NCBI GenBank assembly: GCA_049975365.1 | Contig: JBNGDS010000010.1 | Coordinates: 1 to 56,008, forward strand | Direction: 5' to 3' | Length of the DNA stretch: 56,008 nt | Origin: DSBG01 sp049975365 | Lineage (GTDB): Bacteria; Desulfobacterota; Desulfomonilia; UBA1062 | Shown here: positions 24,091 to 32,101 of the stretch, in pieces | How the letters are laid out: each line of letters opens with the position of its first letter | Numbering within the stretch: position 1 is the first letter of the stretch | Notes under the pieces: model-generated | The model's database searches: none | What the model was told of the DNA's origin: nothing | The model's input: only the letters and a program-made list of their open reading frames with translations | Position numbers and translations under genes: made by a program

Positions 24091-26180
24091 TTATCCTCCA
24101 AACGCCATGTGTTCCACTCCGTGAACATCCACGATCAGGGAAACCCTCCCGTTTCCAAGGATTGTGGCTCCTGATGTCCCTTCAATCTTCCTGAAATTCT
24201 TGTCGATGCTCTTGATGACAGCCTGGGTCTGACCAAGGACATCATCCACCAGGATGCCGAACCTGTTTTCAGAACTCTGGAGGACCACAACGAGTGCCTC
24301 GGTCGGATCCTGTTTTTCTGCCTTCATATGGAAAAGCTCATACATTCTGACGAGGGGAATATAATTCCCCCTGATGTCGACAAGTTCACCACGGCCCTCA
24401 ACCGTCTTCACCTCGGCCTTCGATGGGCGTACTGATTTATCGATCACGGAAAGTGGGATCGTGAGAACCTCTGACCCGATCCGGACCATCATTCCATCTA
24501 TAATTGCAAGGGTCAGGGGCAGTTTTACCTTGAAGGTTGATCCTTTCCCCTGATCAGAGAAGATCTCCACTGATCCATGCAAGTCCTCGATATTCTTTCT
24601 CACAACATCCATTCCCACCCCTCTGCCGGAGAGTTCGCTCACCTTTTCTGCAGTGGTGAGCCCGGGGACGAAGAGGAATTCAAAAATTTCCTTGTCGGAA
24701 TATTCTCTCTCTGGTTCCGCGATTCCCTTCTCAATGGCTTTCTCGAGAACCCTTTTCCTGTCAATCCCTTTCCCATCATCGGAAATCTCGATGAAGATAT
24801 TCCCTTCACGCTGGTATGCCTTGAGCCAGATCGTTCCGACTTCGTGTTTGCCCGCTGCTCGCCTCTCTTCGGGCTTTTCAATCCCGTGGTCGATAGAGTT
24901 CCTGATCATGTGCTTGAGGGGATCGCTGACCTGTTCTATCACGTTCTTGTCGAGCTCTGTCTCAGTACCGCTCATTTTAATATCGATCTTCTTTCCGAGT
25001 TCAAATGACATATCCCGGACAATTCTGCGGAACCTGTTGAATGTCCCTTCAACTGGGACCATCCGCACTCGCATGACCTGCTCCTGGAGGTCTCTGGATA
25101 TTCTTTCCAATGATGATGTCGCATTCTGGAGAGAGCGCGACATTGCTCGGTCTTCAACTTCACTGGTAAGCTGAGAGAGTCTTGCAACAGAGATAACCAT
25201 CTCACCGACAAGATTCACCAGTTTGTCCAGCTTGTCGGTATCTACCCTGATTGTGAAAGACTTTGCCGCCTTTCGACTTTCGGACTGGGCGAGGACAATT
25301 TTCTCCACGATTTCCTTCTTTGCCTTGCCCTGTTCCACAAGCGCCTGTCCCGTAGTCTTGTGGGTTCTCAACGCCTCCTCGACATCGTGCGCATTCACGA
25401 TTCCTTTTTCTACGAGAATTTCTCCAATAGGCTTGTCAGCCAGGGACAAGTCCACTCCATCCTTGTACTGGGTAGAGATATCCTCGATAATGATGTTGTT
25501 TTCGTCCTGGACGAAAAGGAACACATTCTTCAGTTCCGCCAGAGAAGAAGCTGTCTTGAGAATAATTTCCCACGAGGTATAACAGCATATAGGCGATAGG
25601 GTGTAGAAATCCGGCATACTATCAGGAAAGGCCTTGCACTCGACGATCTCACCCATATCAGCGAGTTCACGGATGAGCATGAGTGGATCCTGTCCTGAGG
25701 AGAGGATGTCAGGTCTGAATTTCATGCTGATGGTGAACGTCCTGGACTTCCCGGTATGCTTGACAGTACCCGGAATACCAGTGTTCTCATCGAGTCCCGT
25801 GTCGGGTCTGGTGAACCGTTTCAGGCTGGAGGTAATGTTGTTGATCTCGACAGAATCGATCTCCTGACCCTCAGCCGAAGCACTGATGAGCCGTTTCATG
25901 AGATCTACTCCCGAAAGCAATGAAGTGATAAGTTTCTTGGTGATCGAGAGCTCGTGATTCCGTATTCTGTCGAGGATATTCTCTATTGTATGGGTGAAAT
26001 CGCTGACTGTCTCAAAACCCACGAGGCCTGCTGATCCTTTTATCGTATGCGCTGCACGGAATACCCGATTGATGGTCGCTTCATCACCATGCTCTTCCTC
26101 AAGCCGGATGAGACCGGCTTCCAACTCCCGGATCTNNNNNNNNNNTCGAGGAATACCTGTACCAGTTCGTCAAGGGCCAT
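24091..26180 (-). CDS. cheA: Chemotaxis histidine kinase CheA (interrupted by an assembly gap)
   Basis: The N-terminus starts at an ATG at 26180 (MALDELVQVFL) behind GAGG, is broken by ten Ns at 26136-26145, and resumes with IRELEAGLIRLEEE. The frames on the two sides differ by one base, so the true gap length is not ten (8, 11 or 14 would fit). Domains: Hpt/P1 with AAHTIKGSAG; a P2-like region (FTISMKFRPD, LADMGEIVECKA); a short segment PIGEILVEKGIVNAHDVEEAL resembling a degenerate GspE/MshE N-terminal repeat; P3 dimerisation; P4 ATPase (HMIRNSIDHG, DDGKGID, GRGVGMDVV); and P5 CheW-like. It phosphorylates CheY, CheB and perhaps the receiver-HATPase protein. Confidence 0.93.
26136..26145. other. 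Assembly gap of ten Ns inside cheA
   Basis: Ten undetermined bases. Ten is a placeholder: the flanking cheA frames do not join across exactly ten bases. Comparison with usual CheA N-termini suggests that only a few codons are missing. Confidence 0.95.
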
Positions 26181-26183
26181 ACT

Positions 26184-26561
26184 CTACCTCATGAATTTTT
26201 TTGTAACATACACAAGCTGTTCAGGTTTGAACGGTTTTACCAGCCATCCCGCTGCTCCCGCCTGCTTTCCCTTCATCTTCATGTCCTGCTCTGATTCAGT
26301 CGTCAGAACGAGAATGGGTGTAAATTTGAACGGGGTTTTTTTCACTTCCTTGATAAACGTGATACCATCCATGATCGGCATATTGATGTCGCTGATAATC
26401 ATACCGATCTGATCTCCGTTCTTCATTGCATGGCTGAGCTTCTCCAGGCCATCTGCCCCGTTGATCGCGCAAATGATGTCGAATCCAGCTTCTTTCAAGG
26501 TATAGTTCACCGAGGCCCGCAGGGTGGCTGAATCATCGACCACCAGGATCTTTTTCTTCAC
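26184..26561 (-). CDS. cheY: CheY-like receiver
   Basis: A 125-residue receiver: acidic pair VVDDS, phospho-acceptor Asp58 (IISDINMPIMDG), Thr in LTTES and lysine in VKPFKP. It has the length and placement of the CheY output protein of this pathway, directly before cheA. Its start overlaps the upstream STAS stop by four bases (ATGA). No flagellar gene is present in the window, so its target is open. Confidence 0.9.
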   Translation of the reverse strand: MKKKILVVDDSATLRASVNYTLKEAGFDIICAINGADGLEKLSHAMKNGDQIGMIISDINMPIMDGITFIKEVKKTPFKFTPILVLTTESEQDMKMKGKQAGAAGWLVKPFKPEQLVYVTKKFMR

Positions 26562-26788
26562 GAGACGACCTCCTTGAAAAACCTTCCATATCCAGACAGA
26601 GCAATGGTTTCTCTCACAGCCTCAGAAACCGCTCTGATGTGAAACACCCCTTCGGCCTCGAAGGTTTTTCTCATAGCATACAGGATCTGAAGACCTGAAA
26701 GATCAATCTCGTCCACCTTGCTCAGGTCAAGGANNNNNNNNNNGCCTGTACAGACAATTGCACCCGACTTGTCCCTACGAATTTTCAT
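26558..26788 (-). CDS. STAS-domain protein interrupted by an assembly gap
   Basis: The product starts MKIRRDKSGAIVCTG, meets ten Ns (26734-26743), then continues LDLSKVDEIDLSGLQILYAM and ends ALSGYGRFFKEVVS. The second part is the core of a STAS domain, with a serine in the DLSG position that anti-anti-sigma factors phosphorylate. The frame joins across the Ns, but a complete STAS domain needs about 25 more residues at this point, so bases are probably missing from the assembly. Small STAS proteins just before cheY occur in other proteobacterial che operons. Confidence 0.78.
   Translation of the reverse strand: MKIRRDKSGAIVCTGXXXXLDLSKVDEIDLSGLQILYAMRKTFEAEGVFHIRAVSEAVRETIALSGYGRFFKEVVS
26734..26743. 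other. Assembly gap of ten Ns inside the STAS gene
   Basis: Ten undetermined bases. The protein on either side lacks the middle of the STAS fold (roughly 75-90 bases), so the gap is probably larger than shown. Confidence 0.9.
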
Positions 26789-26793
26789 TGAAG

Positions 26794-27105
26794 CTACCTC
26801 ATTGAAATGGAAAAGAGCTTGTCAAGTTTCACTGCCTTGAAGATATTGAATAAATTCTCATGAATCCCCTTGATCTCGAAATGTGATCCCATACTGTCCA
26901 GTCCCTTGAAAAAGATCAGGATCTTTCCAATGCCAGAGGATCCCATGGTAGGGACCAGGGAAAGGTCCATAATCACCCTTTTCGGCTGGAGCTTGATGAT
27001 TTTGTTGAGCTCAGTTCGCAAGATCTCTGCCGCATCAGTATCGACTGAGCCGGATACCTGTACAACAAGGGAATCCCCGTTTTTCTCTGCCAGTACATTC
27101 ATCAT
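26794..27105 (-). CDS. STAS-domain anti-sigma-factor-antagonist-like protein
   Basis: A complete 103-residue STAS domain: LVVQVSGSVDTDAAEILRTEL, then VIMDLSLVPTMGSSGIGKIL, where Ser56 or Ser57 corresponds to the phosphorylated serine of SpoIIAA/RsbV. It would switch partner with an RsbW-like kinase. It is the first gene of the chemosensory operon; the RsbW-like and RsbU-like proteins are encoded at the far end. GGGAG stands 4 bases before the start (a second ATG follows directly). Confidence 0.85.
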   Translation of the reverse strand: MMNVLAEKNGDSLVVQVSGSVDTDAAEILRTELNKIIKLQPKRVIMDLSLVPTMGSSGIGKILIFFKGLDSMGSHFEIKGIHENLFNIFKAVKLDKLFSISMR

Positions 27106-27420
27106 GCCACTCCCGTTCTCGTCATGGTTTTAGAATGTTGCTTCATACCTCAGCGATATCCATCGGAAATTCAAATAAATATCTTTATCATTATTGCGGG
27201 GCATTTCACGGAGAAGACAGAGATCTTCCTGCCATGGTCACAGTGGGCATTTTTATTGTGAGATTCCTATCGATGAGAAATCTCCCGCCAACGATACGGA
27301 AGAAATCTGTACATTGACAGAGCTTGAAATGAGTTATATCTACAGGGGACGAATCGGTCGGGGTAGTGAGAGGGTGTATGCGGCGAATTAGCGATCAATA
27401 AGCGGGTAAGAGAGTGTCTG
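27106..27420. other. Divergent intergenic region between the che operon and rapZ
   Basis: 315 bases, moderately AT-rich, holding the promoters of two large divergent operons. A small hairpin GAGATT-N13-AATCTC lies near 27260-27285. On the minus strand, TAAA is followed 16 bases later by TCCGATGG, a weak resemblance to a flagellar sigma-28 promoter with one base too many. No gene is supported. Confidence 0.4.
27314..27342 (+). promoter_or_regulatory. Candidate sigma-70 promoter of the rapZ operon
   Basis: A perfect TTGACA at 27314-27319, with possible -10 boxes TATATC (15-base spacer) or TATCTA (17-base spacer). It would give a leader of about 75-80 bases before the rapZ ATG. Confidence 0.4.
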
Positions 27421-28290
27421 ATGACTCGTCCTTTTTTCATTATTATTACTGGATTGTCTGGTTCAGGAAAGTCTACGGCACTGAAGGCCATCGAAGACGA
27501 GGGCTTTTTCTGCATGGACAATATGCCCATCGAACTTTTGGTGAAGTTTATCGAGATCTATGATTCCGCTTCGTTTGATATCCACAAGATCTGTATCTGT
27601 ATCGACATCAGGGCAGGCGTACCAATGTTTGTCGACAAGGGTCCGTGGATCATTTCGCTATTGAAAAACCAAGCCGAAAACGTTCGGCTCATCTTTCTCG
27701 AGGCCACAAAGGAAAACCTCTTGAACCGATTCAAGGAGACCAGGAGAAGACACCCTTTGAGCGATCAGTATCCGAACCTTCTCGATGCCATTGAAAAAGA
27801 GATTGAAATCATGGCTCCTTTGAGGGAGATAGCTGATTTCGTCATCAATACATCAAAACTGAACGTGCATGAACTGGTGAACAGGATAAAGGACATCATC
27901 TCAGCCGAGGACAAGTCTCGAGACATGTACATCGAGATATCCTCATTTGGATTTAAAAAAGGCATACCCATGGATTCCGATATTGTCATGGATGTCCGCT
28001 ATCTTCCCAACCCGTATTTCGTCGAAGAACTGAAGGACAAAGACGGTTCTGATGACGCGGTGAAATACTACCTCGAATCCTTTGATTCATATCGGGATTT
28101 CATGAACAAACTCAATGAGTTGATTATGTTTATTGTGCCCCAGTGCAGGAGAGAAGGGAGGTCCTACCTCAACATTGCAATCGGCTGTACAGGGGGTAAA
28201 CACAGGTCCGTGGCCATAGCAGAGGCATTGAGAGAGACTATCGTGGACGCGGGGTACAACTGCAAGTTAACTCACAGGGATATTTCCTGA
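27421..28290 (+). CDS. rapZ: RNase adapter/nucleotide-binding protein RapZ (YvcJ) family
   Basis: A 289-residue P-loop protein: Walker A GLSGSGKST (11-19), MDNMPIELL, ETRRRHPL, and a C-terminal domain with DVRYLPNPYF and IGCTGGKHRSV, all typical of RapZ/YvcJ. In enterobacteria RapZ controls GlmS through small RNAs and RNase E; in Firmicutes the homologue binds UDP-GlcNAc. It heads an operon with mannose-type PTS genes, in keeping with the frequent rapZ-PTS linkage in proteobacteria. About 15 residues around 185-215 (DKDGSDDAVKYY) vary from the usual pattern. Confidence 0.93.
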   Translation: MTRPFFIIITGLSGSGKSTALKAIEDEGFFCMDNMPIELLVKFIEIYDSASFDIHKICICIDIRAGVPMFVDKGPWIISLLKNQAENVRLIFLEATKENLLNRFKETRRRHPLSDQYPNLLDAIEKEIEIMAPLREIADFVINTSKLNVHELVNRIKDIISAEDKSRDMYIEISSFGFKKGIPMDSDIVMDVRYLPNPYFVEELKDKDGSDDAVKYYLESFDSYRDFMNKLNELIMFIVPQCRREGRSYLNIAIGCTGGKHRSVAIAEALRETIVDAGYNCKLTHRDIS

Positions 28291-28304
28291 GGAGGTCTTC
28301 GGAT

Positions 28305-28718
28305 ATGGTGGGTATTGTGGTGGTTGCTCATGGCAGACTTGCACAGGCATTGTCTGAGACTGCAGAAATGATTGTTGGACAGGTTGAGGGATTCAGGGCA
28401 TGCTCGTTCTGTCAAGGGAGTGATGTGGATAACTTGAGGAAAATGCTCAGGACATCTATCAAGGATGTCAATCAAGGCTCTGGTGTCATTATCCTCACAG
28501 ACATGTTCGGAGGAACTCCATCGAATATCTCCCTGTCTTTCCTGGAGGAAGGGAAGGTGGAAGTCATTACCGGGGTCAATCTTCCCATGGTTATCACTGC
28601 ACTGACAAAACGGCAGGGGAAGAATATCAAGGAATTGGCACAAATTCTCAAGGAAGGCGGGTCCAGCAATATCCACATCGCTTCAGAGATCCTTGCGACA
28701 AATCTTTCACAGAAATGA
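28305..28718 (+). CDS. PTS mannose-family IIA protein
   Basis: A 137-residue EIIA of the mannose family (ManX N-domain): the phosphorylated histidine is His9 in VVVAHG; LTDMFGGTPSN and VITGVNLPM follow. In a full PTS it takes phosphate from HPr and passes it to IIB. It starts 14 bases after rapZ and overlaps the IIB gene by four bases. Confidence 0.92.
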   Translation: MVGIVVVAHGRLAQALSETAEMIVGQVEGFRACSFCQGSDVDNLRKMLRTSIKDVNQGSGVIILTDMFGGTPSNISLSFLEEGKVEVITGVNLPMVITALTKRQGKNIKELAQILKEGGSSNIHIASEILATNLSQK

Positions 28719-29203
28719 ACATCGTTCTTGTACGGGTTGATGATAGATTCATCCACGGGCAGATTCTCGAGTCGTGGATCCCGTTTCTGAAAGCACAGAG
28801 CGTAATCGTGGCCAATGATACACTGTCCCAAGACCAGTTTCAGAAGACAATCATGTCCATGGCAATCCCTGAGAAAATCCTTTTCCGGATTGTTTCCGTA
28901 CAGGAAGTGTTCCATCTCATGGACGACCAGAATCTTGATGGAAAGAGAACGCTCATCATCGTCTCAACGATTGGTGATGCATACACGCTCTTCACCTCAG
29001 GAGTGCGGTTTTCCTCTTTGAATCTTGGGAATACCAAAGCAAGCGAGGGATCACGCCAGGTTTCGTACTCTGTCTGGATCAGCGAGCGGGATCTCAGTTA
29101 TCTCAAGTTGCTCATGAACATGGGTGTGGATATCGGTCTGCAGTCTGTACCGAGAGAACGCCTGATTGACATGAAATCCCTCATTCGGATGGGGGCGGTA
29201 TGA
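28715..29203 (+). CDS. PTS mannose-family IIB protein
   Basis: A 162-residue EIIB of the mannose/sorbose family: the phospho-acceptor His14 lies in RVDDRFIHGQI, followed by IVANDTLSQD. The later motif FSSLNLGN corresponds to the usual INVGN region. It overlaps both neighbours (ATGA type) and would transfer phosphate to sugar via a IIC/IID pair. Confidence 0.92.
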   Translation: MNIVLVRVDDRFIHGQILESWIPFLKAQSVIVANDTLSQDQFQKTIMSMAIPEKILFRIVSVQEVFHLMDDQNLDGKRTLIIVSTIGDAYTLFTSGVRFSSLNLGNTKASEGSRQVSYSVWISERDLSYLKLLMNMGVDIGLQSVPRERLIDMKSLIRMGAV

Positions 29204-29874
29204 TAGGGACTCTTCTAGCCAGTGCCACAATAGGGTCCCTTCTGTGGCTTGACCGGGTCTTCATGTTCCAGGTTTTGGTCAGCCGTCCAATTGTCATGGC
29301 CCCGCTCCTGGGGCTCATCATGGGGAACATCCACATCGGTCTGCTTGTGGGTGCAAGCCTGGAACTCCTTTGGCTGAATGCACCCCCGGTGGGTGCATAT
29401 CTTCCCAGTGACGATTCGTACTGTGCAGCTGTTTCTGTACCTGTAGCCGTATATTCGGCTGCCTACGTGAATGATCTTTCGGCTGCAGGGTTTGCACTCG
29501 TTCTCTGCCTTCCGTTTTCACTCCTGGGAAGAACGGTGGACACACATATACGCTCCCTGAACGAGACACTCCTTCCCCAGGATCTTTCCAATATGGAATC
29601 CCTTATAGGAAAGGCTATGCTCACGGCTCTCATTCGGGCATACACGTATGCACTCTTGAGTATGGTTGGTTCAGTATGTCTGGGTATCGCCATCGTATGG
29701 GCGGCAAAGGATATACTCCCGGCACCGGTTTTTACCGCATGTTCCTTCATGCCGTTTGCCAGCATCGTGATCGGAATAGCCGGACTCCTCGCAAAGGACA
29801 TACCCAGTGGAAGGCAAACTGGCTTGTTCGTTCTGGGAATGTCCGTTGTTGTCATCGTGACATGGATCCTCTAG
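29200..29874 (+). CDS. PTS mannose-family IIC membrane protein
   Basis: A 224-residue membrane protein with about six to seven hydrophobic segments and the IIC motifs SRPIVMAPLLGLIMG and LLVGASLELLWLNAPPVGAYLPSD. In the mannose family IIC works with IID, but no IID, HPr or enzyme I gene follows here: rimI overlaps its end. A sugar-transporting permease is therefore incomplete in this window; a regulatory role or distant partner genes are possible. Confidence 0.87.
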   Translation: MIGTLLASATIGSLLWLDRVFMFQVLVSRPIVMAPLLGLIMGNIHIGLLVGASLELLWLNAPPVGAYLPSDDSYCAAVSVPVAVYSAAYVNDLSAAGFALVLCLPFSLLGRTVDTHIRSLNETLLPQDLSNMESLIGKAMLTALIRAYTYALLSMVGSVCLGIAIVWAAKDILPAPVFTACSFMPFASIVIGIAGLLAKDIPSGRQTGLFVLGMSVVVIVTWIL

Positions 29875-30320
29875 TCATCTGTGATGTAGTGCATTCAGAT
29901 CTTCAGGCCATCCTAGAGATTGAGCAGCAGTCATTCTCTTCACCTTGGGATCTGGAGACATTCATCATGTCGCTCGAGGATCCCCGAAGTATGTGCTCCG
30001 GTGCGAAGATCCATGGAGTGCCCATCGGGTACTGCTTTGCATTGGATATGAAAAATATGTTACATGTACTCAACCTTGCAGTACATCCCGAATACAGAAG
30101 AAGGGGAGTTGCAAGGCGCTTGCTTTCTGAGATGATAGACCGTGCAAGAATCATGGACAGGTCATATGTTGTTCTTGAAGTGAGGACATCCAACGTTCCA
30201 GCACGGTTCCTCTATACTTCCATGGGGTTTTCCCATGTGAGTACATGGCGTGAATACTATACAGATACACATGAAGACGCAGAGGTTATGGTGAAAAAGC
30301 TCGGGATATTTCGGTTATGA
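29862..30320 (+). CDS. rimI: Ribosomal protein S18 alanine N-acetyltransferase RimI-like GNAT
   Basis: A 152-residue GNAT acetyltransferase: the acetyl-CoA loop is HPEYRRRGVARRLL, the N-terminal phrase IEQQSFSSPWDLETF and the C-terminal EVRTSNVPARFLYTSMGF are typical of RimI, which acetylates the N-terminal alanine of S18. The start at 29862 overlaps the IIC gene by 13 bases. Other GNAT substrates are possible; the RimI assignment rests on motif pattern. Confidence 0.85.
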   Translation: MDPLVICDVVHSDLQAILEIEQQSFSSPWDLETFIMSLEDPRSMCSGAKIHGVPIGYCFALDMKNMLHVLNLAVHPEYRRRGVARRLLSEMIDRARIMDRSYVVLEVRTSNVPARFLYTSMGFSHVSTWREYYTDTHEDAEVMVKKLGIFRL

Positions 30321-31072
30321 ATGATATTGGGTGCCTGATCCTTAGGAATGATGAAGTTGCGGAAAAGACATATCTCATGGTCCTGGAAGGTTGTCTCGAT
30401 GCCGTCAGGCCCGGCCAGTTCCTCATGGTACAGGTGAATACCTCCCTCGAGCCGTTTCTCAGGAGGCCTCTTGCTGTTCTGAGCAGCCGAGAACAGTGTA
30501 TTGAAATTCTTTTCAAAGTCCGGGGAAAAGGAACGAAAATACTCTCCGAGAAACGTGCTGGTGACAGTGTATCGATACTCGGCCCCCTCGGAAAAGGGTT
30601 TACCGAACCCGATCCTGGCGAGCAGGTCCTGTACGTTGCTGGAGGGGCTGGACTACCACCCATTCTCTCAATGGCCGAACATATATGCAGGGGCATTTTT
30701 ATATACGGAGCCAAGACTGGCGTCGAGATACCGGTCAAGAACAGGCTGCTTAGTCTTCGGGCAGAGCAGACACTGATCACAACTGAGGATGGATCGGTAG
30801 GAGAGAAGGGGCGTGCAACTGAAATGCTCTCTCGCATCATCAAAAATATCCCATCGTTGACGCGAATCTATGCATGTGGACCGAACGATATGCTCCACGA
30901 GACATGGAAGATTGCAATTCAGACAGGTACACGCTGCGAGGTGTCTCTGGAAGAACACATGGCATGCGGATTCGGAGTGTGCACAGGGTGCATTGTTGAA
31001 ACGAGACATGGCAACCAGCGGGTCTGCAAGGAAGGCCCGGTTTTCGATGCAGGCGATATATTCTGGAGATGA
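30317..31072 (+). CDS. pyrK: Dihydroorotate dehydrogenase electron-transfer subunit PyrK
   Basis: A 251-residue ferredoxin-reductase-like subunit: FAD-binding RRPLAVLS, NAD-binding LYVAGGAGLPPILSM and YACGPNDML, and C-terminal 2Fe-2S cysteines in EHMACGFGVCTGCIVE with a last cysteine in RVCKEGPVF. It moves electrons from PyrD to NAD+ in pyrimidine synthesis. It overlaps rimI and pyrD by four bases each. Confidence 0.93.
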   Translation: MNDIGCLILRNDEVAEKTYLMVLEGCLDAVRPGQFLMVQVNTSLEPFLRRPLAVLSSREQCIEILFKVRGKGTKILSEKRAGDSVSILGPLGKGFTEPDPGEQVLYVAGGAGLPPILSMAEHICRGIFIYGAKTGVEIPVKNRLLSLRAEQTLITTEDGSVGEKGRATEMLSRIIKNIPSLTRIYACGPNDMLHETWKIAIQTGTRCEVSLEEHMACGFGVCTGCIVETRHGNQRVCKEGPVFDAGDIFWR

Positions 31073-31986
31073 ATGTGAACACTGCGGTACGAATCAGGCA
31101 TGATTTCGAATTGAAAAACCCGATTCTGAGTGCATCGGGTACCTTTGCCTATGGTGAGGAATTTTCCGATTTCCTCGATCTCTCAATTCTGGGAGGGATC
31201 ATAACCAAGGGTCTCTCACCGCGGCCGAATACAGGAAATTCAGCCCCTCGCATAGTGGAAACCCCGTGTGGGTTGATCAACTCGATCGGGCTCGAAAATG
31301 TCGGTATTCCTGTCTTTCTTGAAGAGAAACTTCCGTATCTCCGTCAGTTCAAGACACATGTGGTTGCAAACTTTTTCGGAAGCAGTGAACAAGACTATGT
31401 CCTGGCAGCAGAAATGCTGAACAAAGAAGGCATCTCTGCTCTTGAAATGAATGTTTCATGTCCCAACATTGCAAAAGGGGGCATTGAATTTGGGAGAGAC
31501 CCGGAAAGCCTGCACGCCCTGGTGAAGAATGTGCGGTCTGTTACAGGAAAGCCTCTGATCGTGAAGTTGTCCCCTATGGTGACTGACATACGAATCATTG
31601 CTCAGGCAGCTGCTTCAGCCGGTGCAGATGCTCTGACCTGCTGCAATACATTCCCTGCAATGGCCATAGATGAGAATCTTCGCAGGCCAATTCTCGGGAA
31701 TTTCACAGGAGGGTTGTCCGGGCCGGCAATAAAACCAATTGCACTCAAAATCGTATGGGATGTTTCCAGATGTGTAGGCATTCCGGTCATCGCCTCGGGC
31801 GGCATCACGGACTGGAGGGATGTCATACAGTTCTTGCTTGCAGGCGCCACGGCTGTTGAAATCGGGAGCGCTTCACTGAGGGATCCATTTTGTTTCAGCA
31901 AGATCATTTCGGAACTACAGGATTACATTGGGAAGAAATCGCTGAACTCTGTATATGAGATCATAGGAAAACTCGAAACAGCATAG
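31069..31986 (+). CDS. pyrD: Dihydroorotate dehydrogenase, class 1B catalytic subunit
   Basis: A 305-residue FMN enzyme oxidising dihydroorotate to orotate. Motifs include NPILSASGTFAYG, the catalytic cysteine Cys131 in LEMNVSCPN, and the FMN phosphate region VIASGGITDW. The paired PyrK fixes the class as 1B (NAD-linked), fitting an anaerobe. It is the last gene of the rapZ-led operon. Confidence 0.95.
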   Translation: MNVNTAVRIRHDFELKNPILSASGTFAYGEEFSDFLDLSILGGIITKGLSPRPNTGNSAPRIVETPCGLINSIGLENVGIPVFLEEKLPYLRQFKTHVVANFFGSSEQDYVLAAEMLNKEGISALEMNVSCPNIAKGGIEFGRDPESLHALVKNVRSVTGKPLIVKLSPMVTDIRIIAQAAASAGADALTCCNTFPAMAIDENLRRPILGNFTGGLSGPAIKPIALKIVWDVSRCVGIPVIASGGITDWRDVIQFLLAGATAVEIGSASLRDPFCFSKIISELQDYIGKKSLNSVYEIIGKLETA

Positions 31987-32101
31987 AGCATATTCACACG
32001 CATTGCTATTGAAGATAGGCATAGAAAGACCCGTGCCTGTGTATGGAATGATATATCTTTGAACAAGCCCTCCTTCACAATTTCTCTGTGGGAGAGTGTG
32101 C

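Noticed and set aside
27106..27200. Sigma-28 (flagellar) promoter of the che operon
   Set aside because: TAAA and CCGAT are present, but the spacer is one base too long and the -10 box matches only partly.
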